Notes: a model not told the origin generated them from the sequence alone. DNA of 5,145 nt from Sandaracinaceae bacterium (GCA_012514415.1 JAAZAH010000267.1:1-5145); one strand, 5' to 3'. Positions 1-5,145 are shown, counted from the first letter of the stretch. Program-made: numbers and translations.

Positions 1-75
1 GTCGGACCGATGACGATCGCGTGTCTCATCGAAAATACCGTCATCGCGGCAGAACGAAGGAGCGCGGGCGGCTGA
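1..75 (+). CDS. folD: 3' end of folD, bifunctional methylenetetrahydrofolate dehydrogenase / methenyltetrahydrofolate cyclohydrolase (partial)
   Basis: Frame 1 is open from the left edge to a TGA at 73-75 and encodes 24 residues beginning VGPMTIACLIENT. This matches the C-terminal signature of FolD (G-G-V-G-P-M-T-[IV]-A followed by a helix L-I-E-N-T), which lines the Rossmann-fold side of the NADP site. FolD is cytoplasmic and interconverts 5,10-methylene-THF, 5,10-methenyl-THF and 10-formyl-THF for one-carbon metabolism. The tail after the motif (AAERRSAGG) is short and basic, as is common at the end of this protein. Only the end is visible, so catalytic residues cannot be checked. The identification rests on the very conserved GPMT motif and its correct position close to the stop. 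Confidence 0.9.
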   Translation, partial: VGPMTIACLIENTVIAAERRSAGG

Positions 76-80
76 GCCGC
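68..80 (+). other. Small hairpin spanning the folD stop codon
   Basis: GCGGC (68-72) and GCCGC (76-80) are perfect inverted arms around the TGA stop. There is no T-run after it, so it is not a convincing intrinsic terminator. It may be incidental in GC-rich DNA. Confidence 0.25.
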
Positions 81-115
81 TGAGGCGCGCACCGTTGTCA
101 GCATCATCCCGCACC

Positions 116-127
116 ATCCCGCGGGAT
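116..127. repeat. Perfect 12-bp palindrome ATCCCGCGGGAT
   Basis: ATCCCG followed directly by CGGGAT is its own reverse complement. Its left half is also part of a direct repeat, CATCCCGC at 105-112 and 115-122. It lies 155 bases upstream of the TPR gene, next to two other dyads. It could be an operator, but no protein can be assigned. Confidence 0.35.
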
Positions 128-131
128 CGAG

Positions 132-149
132 GTTTAAGGGCCCTCAAAC
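132..149. repeat. Near-perfect 18-bp palindrome, operator-like
   Basis: GTTTAAGGGCCCTCAAAC pairs at 8 of 9 positions; the only mismatch is A136 against C145. Its size and lack of a spacer resemble the site of a dimeric DNA-binding protein. It starts 4 bp after the 116-127 palindrome and touches the stem-loop at 149-179. The function is inferred only from the symmetry. Confidence 0.35.
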
Positions 150-179
150 GTGGGGAATGCGGAGCCCGCGATCCCCACG
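149..179 (+). terminator. Strong stem-loop in the folD / TPR-gene gap
   Basis: Outer arms CGTGGGGA (149-156) and TCCCCACG (172-179) are perfectly complementary over 8 bp. Inside them GCGG (159-162) pairs with CCGC (166-169) around an AGC loop, with a small internal bulge. The following bases are C-rich, with no T-run. It could be a U-tract-less terminator for folD or a structured element in a long leader. The fold is clear in the sequence; the role is uncertain. Confidence 0.4.
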
Positions 180-223
180 GCCCCCCAAGCGAAAATTTCC
201 GTAATTTCAAGCCTCCCCACCCC

Positions 224-252
224 TTGAACTCCAGATCGGCCGACTGTACCGT
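224..252 (+). promoter_or_regulatory. Possible weak sigma-70-like promoter for the TPR/lipoprotein pair
   Basis: TTGAAC (224-229, 4 of 6 to consensus) is followed after 17 bp by TACCGT (247-252, 3 of 6). This would give a leader of roughly 24 bases before the ATG at 283. The match is poor, and an AT-rich island at 190-209 nearby could instead hold the true promoter. Confidence 0.2.
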
Positions 253-282
253 GCGATTTGGGCCACTCACCCCAAGGGAGCA

Positions 283-1065
283 ATGAGGTTGCGGCATCAT
301 CTCGTCTTCGTCGCGTTTGCGCTCGTATGTGTCGCAACTTCGGCGTCCGCCCAGCGCGCCGAGAGCGACGATGAGCGAGCGCGGATGCATTTTTTGGCCG
401 GAACGTCGTATGTCGAGCAGCGGCGCTTCAACGAAGCGGCCGAGCAGTTTTACGACGCATATCGACTCTCGGGACGCGCAGCGCTTTTATTGAACGCGGC
501 CAATGCCTACGAGCTTGGGCGGGAGGTGGAGCGGGCGGCCGAGTTGCTCGGGCTTTATCTCGGCCATCTTCCTGAGGACGATCCCAACCGTCGCACGCTC
601 GAGATTCGTCTGGAGGGACTCCAGGATCTCGTCGCCCAAGAGCGCGAGGCTCAAGCGCGCGGAGGTCTTGAGCGCGTCGCGGCCGAGCGCGCGAGCGTCG
701 GAGAGGGGCCCGGGGTCGGTGCGAGGCTTCGCATCTCCGGTTTCATCACGCTCGGGGCGGGCGCCGGGTTTGGACTCGGCGCGCTCGCCACAGGGCTGAT
801 GGCGGAGAGCCGCTATCGCACCCTCGCTGAGCGCTGCGACGAGCGCGTCTGCGAGGCCGAGCTCGAGGCCGATGCGGCATCCGGCCGAAGACTCGCCCTC
901 ACTTCAACGATCCTTACGAGCGCGAGCGTCGCCGCCCTCGTGACGGGCGCCATCCTCGCCATCGTCGGTTCCAAACGGCAAAAGGACGCCCATGGAGGCG
1001 AAGCCGCGTGGTTCATCGATCAAGGCCCCGGTGAGCTTGGGCTCCGCGCCGGATGGAGGTTCTGA
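283..1065 (+). CDS. Exported TPR-like protein with two C-terminal membrane-type segments
   Basis: The 260-residue product begins with a clear signal peptide: basic MRLRHH, a hydrophobic core, and probable cleavage at ASA|Q after residue 23. Residues about 33-118 form helical pairs typical of tetratricopeptide repeats (AGTSYVEQRRFNEAAEQF, then LLLNAANAYELG and RAAELLGLYL), a protein-binding scaffold. A charged coiled region (about 118-142) leads to two hydrophobic Gly/Ala-rich segments (about 151-173 and 204-229). The loop between them carries a Cys pair, C185 and C190, that could form a disulfide if periplasmic. The end GLRAGWRF is short and aromatic. AAGGGAG at 274-280 precedes the ATG. The stop shares a base with the start of the next gene, so the two are probably coupled. 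Similar exported TPR proteins are common in myxobacteria, mostly without known function. I give no gene name; it is likely an envelope assembly or adaptor protein. Confidence 0.85.
   Translation: MRLRHHLVFVAFALVCVATSASAQRAESDDERARMHFLAGTSYVEQRRFNEAAEQFYDAYRLSGRAALLLNAANAYELGREVERAAELLGLYLGHLPEDDPNRRTLEIRLEGLQDLVAQEREAQARGGLERVAAERASVGEGPGVGARLRISGFITLGAGAGFGLGALATGLMAESRYRTLAERCDERVCEAELEADAASGRRLALTSTILTSASVAALVTGAILAIVGSKRQKDAHGGEAAWFIDQGPGELGLRAGWRF
1055..1059 (+). promoter_or_regulatory. Shine-Dalgarno GGAGG that fixes the lipoprotein start at 1065
   Basis: GGAGG lies inside the last codons of the TPR gene, 5 bases before ATG 1065. An earlier in-frame ATG at 1053 overlaps this site and has no ribosome binding site at a proper distance. 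The TGATG junction (stop 1063-1065, start 1065-1067) is a classic termination-reinitiation arrangement. Confidence 0.75.
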
Positions 1066-2786
1066 TGCGCGTTCAAGAATCGACCGGCGGCGGCCGCATC
1101 GCCTTCGCGCTTCTGTTCCTGAGCTTCGCCGCCCTCTCGGGCTGCGCGTTCCTCCGCGATTTTGACGAGTTCAGCTTCAAGTCCGGCGACGCGGGAGACG
1201 GTGCGCCCACCGATTGCGTCCCCTCGCCCGAAGTCTGTAACGGCATCGATGACGACTGCAACGGGCTCATCGACGACGAGCCCTTGGCTTGCGCGCTCCC
1301 GAATGCATCGGAGACGGTCTGCCTTGCGGGGAGCTGCGCCCTCGTGAGCTGTGAGCCCGATCACGACGATTGCTTCGATCGCGTCCCGGGTTGTGAGACG
1401 CGCATCCGCGATAGCCACGCGCACTGCGGGCGTTGCCATTCGCCTTGCGGTCCAAGCGAGGTCTGCGACGAAGGGAAATGCCGCTTGGTGAGGGCGCGAT
1501 GGGGCGCCTTTCTCCACGGCCCCGCGGCCGTGCTTTGGGGAGCCGCTGGAGACGATCTCCTCCTGTCGTTTCCTTCGAGCGGCTCGCATACCGTGATCGG
1601 CTCGACGGGCGAGGAGACCGCGCGCACCGTCCAAGTGGGGACCGAGCACTTTGTCTATCGCCTTGGGCCGGATGGTCGCTTTTCGGAGCCGTTCATCCTC
1701 CAAAGCTTTGAGTCCAAGATTCAAATCACGGCCATGACAGGCGACTCCGCGGGAAATGTCTATCTTGTGGGCTCCTATGCGGAGCCCGTCCTTCCCCTGA
1801 GGCCTGAATACATCCTTCCCGTTCCGGCGGAGGGCAGGGTCTACGCGTTTATCATCGCGCTCTCTCCCGACATGAAGGCGCGATGGGCGCGGGCTTTCGT
1901 CGGTTCGTCTTCCAAAGAACTCTTCGCCGTCAAGCTGAGCCCGACGGGAAAGATCATCGTCGGCGGGAGGTTCACTGAGGACCTCGTATTTTTGGAGCAC
2001 GACTATTCCGGCGATGCGGATCAAGGCCTCTTCGCCGCCCTGCTCGCAAAGAACGGCGATTCGATCGACGCGTTCGCACTCATGAACGATGCGGCGCCCC
2101 TTGGCGGCTTCGCGCTCGCCGTCGATCCGCTCGGCCAGAGCTACGTCTCGCGCCTCACGAACGGACACTTCACCGTGGGCGATCGGCTCTACGACGGAGA
2201 GCGGCGACGGGTGATCGCCGCGCTTGATTCGAACCTCGAGCTCCTCTGGTCGAGAGCACTCGTCGAGGCGAGCGCCATCGAGACCTATGGGCTCTCGATC
2301 GATGCGGGACCGAATGGCGATTTGCTCGTTGCCACGGGCTCCACGCTCGAGCTGAGCTGGGGCGGCGAGGCGCTTGAGCCCGGCGCCCATCTCGCTCGGT
2401 TGTTAGGGAACGCAGGCGGCAAACATCTTTGGTCGAGATCCTTTCCCGACGTCGCTCGGCTGCTTCACCCGCGCATCCATCGGGACGGACATGGCTATGT
2501 GATGGGCGACCTCAGCGGAGCCACACTTCCCGATTTGGGTGGCGGTCCGCTCAGCGTCCCGAGCGTCCCCGATACGCTCATCGCGAGCTTCGATTCCGAG
2601 GGGCGGTACCGCTGGGGCAAGGTGATGGGAGGGGCGGGCGACGAGAAGGTCGCGCACCTCGCGGTGCATCCTTCAGGCGACATCACGAGCGTCGGATCGC
2701 ATACCGCAAGCTTCACCCTCGACGAGATCGAAGTGCCGTTCAGCGCCCCCGGCCGCTGGTACCATATCTTCCGCTTCTCCGAATGA
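1065..2786 (+). CDS. Cys-rich MopE-motif lipoprotein with a beta-propeller-like repeat domain
   Basis: Starting at ATG 1065, the product has 573 residues. Residues 12-27 form a lipoprotein signal with lipobox LSG-C27, so the mature protein should be lipid-anchored, probably on the outer membrane. Residues about 51-139 contain 14 cysteines. They include CNGIDDDCNGLIDD (about 58-71), the Asp-rich motif of the putative metal-binding MopE family, and a CGRCHSPCG...CDEGKC segment common in myxobacterial surface proteins. The remainder carries six copies of a short x-G-x-(hydrophobic)-x-G motif (for example DSAGNVYLVGSY, SPTGKIIVGGRF, GPNGDLLVATGS, HPSGDITSVGSH) at a period near 60 residues, each near a (W)-x-R/K-x-(hydrophobic) strand. 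This fits an SBBP or Delta-60-type beta-propeller. The role is unknown: a metal-binding or adhesive surface protein is plausible. It is translationally coupled to the TPR gene. Confidence 0.88.
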   Translation: MRVQESTGGGRIAFALLFLSFAALSGCAFLRDFDEFSFKSGDAGDGAPTDCVPSPEVCNGIDDDCNGLIDDEPLACALPNASETVCLAGSCALVSCEPDHDDCFDRVPGCETRIRDSHAHCGRCHSPCGPSEVCDEGKCRLVRARWGAFLHGPAAVLWGAAGDDLLLSFPSSGSHTVIGSTGEETARTVQVGTEHFVYRLGPDGRFSEPFILQSFESKIQITAMTGDSAGNVYLVGSYAEPVLPLRPEYILPVPAEGRVYAFIIALSPDMKARWARAFVGSSSKELFAVKLSPTGKIIVGGRFTEDLVFLEHDYSGDADQGLFAALLAKNGDSIDAFALMNDAAPLGGFALAVDPLGQSYVSRLTNGHFTVGDRLYDGERRRVIAALDSNLELLWSRALVEASAIETYGLSIDAGPNGDLLVATGSTLELSWGGEALEPGAHLARLLGNAGGKHLWSRSFPDVARLLHPRIHRDGHGYVMGDLSGATLPDLGGGPLSVPSVPDTLIASFDSEGRYRWGKVMGGAGDEKVAHLAVHPSGDITSVGSHTASFTLDEIEVPFSAPGRWYHIFRFSE

Positions 2787-2796
2787 GGCGAAGGGG

Positions 2797-2830
2797 GTGA
2801 AGGCTGTGAAGGCTGTGAAGGCTGTGAAGG
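2797..2830 (+). repeat. 9-bp tandem repeat GTGAAGGCT, 3.8 copies
   Basis: Three exact copies of GTGAAGGCT (2797-2805, 2806-2814, 2815-2823) are followed by a 7-base partial copy ending at 2830. The array sits in the 57-bp gap between the convergent lipoprotein and HxlR genes, outside both coding regions. The perfect identity suggests recent slippage, so copy number may vary between strains. Confidence 0.9.
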
Positions 2831-2843
2831 AGACGTTGCCACC

Positions 2844-3548
2844 TCAAGCGCCAAGCTTTGGCGGCAGCGCAAATGAAGCGAGGAACCGCTCGGCGAGCGC
2901 GCGATCGCCCCTGAGCGTGAGCTTGCCCGCCGCAACTTCCTCAGCGAGCGGCATCTTCTCGTAGAGAACCCGGCGAAAGCTCGGCGTATCGAGCTCGAAT
3001 ACGAGCGCGAGCCGGCCGGCTATTTGGCGGGGAAGGGCATCCGGCCAAAAGGGATGTGGCTCTCTTTCGAGGAGGAGTCCATCGGGCTCGAGCTGGACGC
3101 GAAAGCGTTCCTCTCCGAAGATGAAGCCCGCTCTCACCGAAAGCGGAGGCCGCGCGGGTCGAAGCGTCGCCTTCAGCGAGAGCATCGCAGCCGAGGGCGA
3201 GAGCGGGAGGCTGGGATCGTGAAGCTTTGAGCGAAGTGACCAACGCCCGAGCGCCTCGAAGATGGGCATCGCTTCATAACCCCAAGGAGTGAGCTCATAA
3301 AAGACGGCGTTCCACGGACGGGGGAGCTCTCGCCGCCTGAGGACACCTGCCAACTCAAGGCGTTCGAGCCGCTCCGAAAGACTCTTGGCGCTGATGGCTT
3401 CGAGGCTCGCTTTGAGATCGCGAAAGCGTCTCGGACCGAAGATGAGCTCACGAACGATGAGGAGCGCCCACCGCTCGCCAAGAATCTCGAGCGCGAAGGC
3501 GGTAGGGCAGGCCTCTCGATACCAGCGCTTCTCTTTCCATGAAGACAT
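2844..3548 (-). CDS. HxlR-family transcriptional regulator with SCP2-like C-terminal domain
   Basis: The 234-residue product has an N-terminal HxlR winged helix-turn-helix (about 10-106). It shows the family's Cys-Pro near the N-terminus (C14), GERWALLIVRELIFGPRRF, the recognition-helix region ISAKSLSERLERLELAGVL, and a wing with FYELTPWG. HxlR proteins are cytoplasmic dimeric DNA-binding regulators. Several (for example YodB and HypR) sense electrophiles or disulfide stress through this N-terminal Cys, so redox sensing is possible here but unproven. Residues about 137-230 (FIFGEERFRV...VFELDTPSFRRVLYEKM...GKLTLRGD) resemble an SCP2 sterol-carrier fold, making the protein about twice the length of a minimal HxlR. 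This could be a hydrophobic-ligand sensor. The start at 3548 is the only good one, although its ribosome binding site is weak (GGGA about 13 bases upstream). It converges on the lipoprotein gene. Confidence 0.9.
   Translation of the reverse strand: MSSWKEKRWYREACPTAFALEILGERWALLIVRELIFGPRRFRDLKASLEAISAKSLSERLERLELAGVLRRRELPRPWNAVFYELTPWGYEAMPIFEALGRWSLRSKLHDPSLPLSPSAAMLSLKATLRPARPPLSVRAGFIFGEERFRVQLEPDGLLLEREPHPFWPDALPRQIAGRLALVFELDTPSFRRVLYEKMPLAEEVAAGKLTLRGDRALAERFLASFALPPKLGA
2849..2863 (-). other. Short hairpin at the 3' end of the HxlR gene
   Basis: CGCCAA (2849-2854) and TTGGCG (2858-2863) are perfect inverted arms with a 3-base loop, inside the last codons of the gene. No T-run follows on the minus strand. 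It is only a weak candidate for a transcription end signal. Confidence 0.25.
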
Positions 3549-3552
3549 CGAA

Positions 3553-3588
3553 GTAACTTTTTCCCACTTCAGGGTATAAAAAAGTTAC
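3553..3588. promoter_or_regulatory. Perfect inverted repeat GTAACTTTTT-N16-AAAAAGTTAC, probable HxlR operator
   Basis: The arms at 3553-3562 and 3579-3588 are exact reverse complements over 10 bp, and their centres are 26 bp apart, about two and a half helical turns. The left arm begins 4 bp before the HxlR start codon. The right arm falls in the spacer of the candidate minus-strand promoter. The position and AT-rich sequence fit an autoregulatory site for the adjacent dimeric HxlR regulator. The symmetry is seen directly; the binding protein is inferred. Confidence 0.65.
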
Positions 3589-3600
3589 CTCTGTCGTCCA
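3573..3600 (-). promoter_or_regulatory. Candidate promoter of the HxlR gene
   Basis: On the minus strand TGGACG (3600-3595, 4 of 6 to the -35 consensus) is followed after 16 bp by TATACC (3578-3573, 4 of 6 to the -10 consensus). Transcription would begin near 3566, leaving a leader of about 18 bases. One operator arm lies between the -35 and -10 boxes and the other just after the start site, a geometry suited to repression. Confidence 0.45.
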
Positions 3601-3683
3601 GAGCCGAAAATCGCGGAGTTTCGACTGTGTTTCCGCTTCTCGATCCGGACGAGGAACTCGCTCCCTTTTCGCGCATCATGGCG

Positions 3684-3895
3684 TCATCGCATCACCGTCG
3701 CGATGAAGACCACGCGGCGATTGAGCGCGTGCGCCTCTTCGCTTCGACCACGCACCTCGAGTTCGCTCTTTCCTTTGGCGACAACCTCCAGCCAAGCGTG
3801 CGGAAAAGGGGCGGAAAAGGATGTCGCATCACGCGCGCTACGGTCCGCGAGAGGCCCTCAACGCGCGCGCCGCCACGAACGCGAGACCTGGCTTC
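3684..3895 (-). pseudogene. Decayed 3' end of an OmpA-family gene (C-terminal peptidoglycan-binding domain remnant)
   Basis: On the minus strand the frame ending in TGA at 3684-3686 reads GKSELEVRG, then a short segment, then AHALNRRVVF. This aligns without gaps to GKDELEVRG...AHARNRRVVF near the end of the intact OmpA-like gene to the right: 19 of 23 residues are identical. By hand, 52 of 70 bases match between 3704-3773 and 4047-4116. Upstream, the homologous text continues in another frame as RGGARVEGLSRTVARVM, resembling the OmpA-like G...N..LS..RA..V block. The frame switch coincides with a 10-bp direct repeat at 3800-3820; removing one 11-bp unit joins the two halves. The original frame also meets a stop at 3858-3860. 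No barrel or linker survives, so this is a gene remnant. The left boundary is certain; the right boundary is approximate. Confidence 0.75.
3800..3820. repeat. 10-bp direct repeat GCGGAAAAGG with 1-bp spacer
   Basis: Copies lie at 3800-3809 and 3811-3820, giving an 11-bp period. The repeat is inside the OmpA remnant exactly where its reading frame breaks, so it looks like a slippage duplication that caused the frameshift. Confidence 0.7.
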
Positions 3896-4008
3896 GCAGC
3901 ACGCCGCGCACGCCGCGCCCCAGGGCCCCCAACCATCACCCTTAAGTGCAAAACGCCGACCCACGCGGCCACTAGGCCTCCGCGCGCCGGCGCTCCGCTC
4001 ACGCGCGC
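3896..4008. other. GC-rich spacer with no recognised gene
   Basis: This stretch separates the OmpA remnant from the stop of the intact OmpA-like gene. It contains two tandem ACGCCGCGC units (3901-3909, 3910-3918) and a GCGCCGGCGC palindrome (3984-3993) about 15 bases after that stop. The palindrome could help end transcription but lacks a T-run. Open frames across it show no recognisable protein. Confidence 0.4.
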
Positions 4009-5145
4009 TCAGCGCTGCACAGGGACCTGGCGAATCACCAGCACCTTGAAGACCACGCGGCGATTTCTCGCATGCGCAGACTCTGAGCCTCCGCGCACCT
4101 CGAGCTCGTCCTTTCCGCGGCCGATGATCTCGATGCGCGCGGGATCAACCCCGCCTCGAACGAGAATGTCTTTCACCCGCTCGGCCCGCCTTTCACTCAA
4201 GCGATAGTTCACATCGGCGGGACCGGTCTCGGAGGCGTGCCCTTCGATCGTGATCTTTTCCCACTCGGGATGCTCTTCGAGGATCTGCCCGATCCGAATG
4301 AGCGCGCTTAGCGAATCGACGAGCGGCTCGTCACTGCCATGGGCGAAGAGGATCCGATCGGCGACCTCTCGGAGCTCGCGCTCGGCGACGGTCTCGATGC
4401 GCTCCTCTTCAGGCTCGTCCTCTTCGATCTCTTCAGCCTCTTTGATCTCTTCTTGCGCGGCCTCGGCGAGGCGAGCGGAGCGCGCCGCGATCTCCTCGTC
4501 CTCGTCCGTGTCTTCTTCGGGCTCCACATCGGCCGCCTTATGTTTTCCGGGCGAGAAGGCGACGCTCAGGCCGATCTGCACAAAGCCCGCATCCGCCGGC
4601 CCAAGCTCATGGCTCGAGGGCTGAAAGACGTGGGCATAGCGAACATAAGGCCCGAGCCTCCAGCGTTCTTTAATATGGAACTCGAAGCCGACGCCGGCCT
4701 CGAGCCCAAAGCGCACGAGCCCGCCCGTAAAGACGGCGTTTGGCCCGCCGCTCACCCAGAGATCGCCAACCTCAACATGGGGGAGGGGATGGATCCGAAG
4801 CGCGAGCCCGCCCGTCTGATAGCCGCCAAAGCCTTCACCCTCTACGGCCTCCGGGAAGAAGAACGCGGAATAACGCCCCTCGACGCCGAGATGGTCGACG
4901 AGCCGATATTCATAGCTGAGCGCGAAGCCGCCGCCGAGATCGAATCGATCCACTTGCCGCCCGACCATGAGCGCGCCGGCGCCGTCGAAGCGGAGCGTGT
5001 GTTTCTCGATCCGCTCGCGCGGCGCCTCATCCGGGCTCGGCTCTCGGATAGCTGAATCAGCGCGCTCGCCAAGCTCGCTTATTTGGACGCTCTCCGCTGA
5101 ATTTTCGAGTCTCTCTGTCTCCGCTGCCACCCTCTGGGGTGATGA
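4009..5145 (-). CDS. OmpA-like outer-membrane protein, barrel plus acidic linker plus peptidoglycan-binding domain (5' end outside window)
   Basis: The frame is open to the right edge. A GTG at 5128-5130 would give 373 residues but has no proper ribosome binding site and no signal peptide follows it, so the true start probably lies beyond the window. Numbering from that GTG, residues about 45-193 show alternating aromatic/hydrophobic strands with Gly turns (GGGFALSYEYRL, WRLGPYVRYAHVF, AGFVQIGLSVAF), typical of an 8-stranded OmpA-type barrel. Residues about 199-254 form a very acidic, probably helical linker. Residues 255-363 are an OmpA C-terminal domain: ITIEGHASETG, N308, LSERRAERV, IIGRGKDE and NRRVVF. 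The family's usual Asp in GHTD is Ser300 here, while the LSxRRA arginine region is kept. It should tether the outer membrane to peptidoglycan. A decayed paralogue lies downstream. Confidence 0.88.
   Translation of the reverse strand, partial: SSPQRVAAETERLENSAESVQISELGERADSAIREPSPDEAPRERIEKHTLRFDGAGALMVGRQVDRFDLGGGFALSYEYRLVDHLGVEGRYSAFFFPEAVEGEGFGGYQTGGLALRIHPLPHVEVGDLWVSGGPNAVFTGGLVRFGLEAGVGFEFHIKERWRLGPYVRYAHVFQPSSHELGPADAGFVQIGLSVAFSPGKHKAADVEPEEDTDEDEEIAARSARLAEAAQEEIKEAEEIEEDEPEEERIETVAERELREVADRILFAHGSDEPLVDSLSALIRIGQILEEHPEWEKITIEGHASETGPADVNYRLSERRAERVKDILVRGGVDPARIEIIGRGKDELEVRGGSESAHARNRRVVFKVLVIRQVPVQR

Noticed and set aside
95..337. Short open frames on both strands upstream of the TPR gene
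   Set aside because: They cover the palindrome cluster, have no ribosome binding site or recognisable product, and the minus-strand one overlaps the TPR signal peptide.
1020..2390. Long 456-codon open frame on the minus strand
   Set aside because: It lies antisense to the lipoprotein gene, which has a lipobox, a known motif and regular repeats. The antisense product is rich in Arg/Glu/Ala with no domain, as expected from the opposite strand of GC-rich coding DNA.
2797..2830. Tandem repeat considered as a CRISPR array
   Set aside because: The units are 9 bp and directly adjacent with no spacers, so it is a simple tandem repeat.
2495..2935. Minus-strand open frame with a Ser-Gln-Pro repeat
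   Set aside because: The apparent peptide repeat is only the translation of the 9-bp tandem DNA repeat; the frame overlaps the ends of two well-supported genes.
3982..4007. Possible intrinsic terminator for the OmpA-like gene
   Set aside because: GCGCGC-type elements can fold, but they are self-complementary by composition and no T-run follows on the minus strand.
3627..4049. 140-codon plus-strand open frame divergent from the HxlR gene
   Set aside because: It begins with GTG without a ribosome binding site, has a Pro/Arg/Ala-rich low-complexity product, and runs antisense to the OmpA remnant and the end of the intact OmpA-like gene. It is not a credible HxlR target gene.
4339..5055. 238-codon open frame on the plus strand
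   Set aside because: It is antisense to the intact OmpA-like gene and shows no recognisable domain.

Overview
The window is GC-rich DNA from what is most likely a member of the Myxococcota or related former Deltaproteobacteria. The support is a MopE-type metal-binding motif in a Cys-rich lipoprotein with a beta-propeller-like tail, a TPR exported protein with paired membrane segments, and an OmpA-like protein with a long acidic linker. This placement rests on gene style only; no marker gene fixes the genus.

Layout from left to right. Bases 1-75 (+) are the last 24 codons of folD (methylene-THF dehydrogenase/cyclohydrolase). Bases 76-282 are non-coding and hold three clustered dyads and a possible promoter. 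Next come two translationally coupled genes on +: an exported TPR-like protein (283-1065) and a large lipoprotein (1065-2786) whose start shares one base with the preceding stop codon. A 57-bp convergent gap follows, carrying a 9-bp tandem repeat. The gene for an HxlR-family regulator with an SCP2-like C-terminal domain lies on - (2844-3548); a perfect 10-bp inverted repeat brackets a plausible promoter for it. Bases 3549-4008 hold no intact gene, but 3684 to about 3895 (-) carries the frameshifted 3' end of an OmpA-family gene. From 4009 to the right edge (-) lies an intact OmpA-like outer-membrane protein gene that runs off the window at its 5' end.

The envelope theme is strong. The TPR protein, the lipoprotein and the OmpA-like protein are all predicted to be exported, and the first two are probably made in a fixed ratio. 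The HxlR regulator appears to be autoregulated and has no intact divergent partner gene here. I saw no phage genes, insertion sequence, CRISPR array, tRNA or rRNA. No clearly new system is evident. The observations most worth following are the decayed OmpA paralogue, in which one 11-bp duplication explains the frame break, and the regulator's operator/promoter arrangement.
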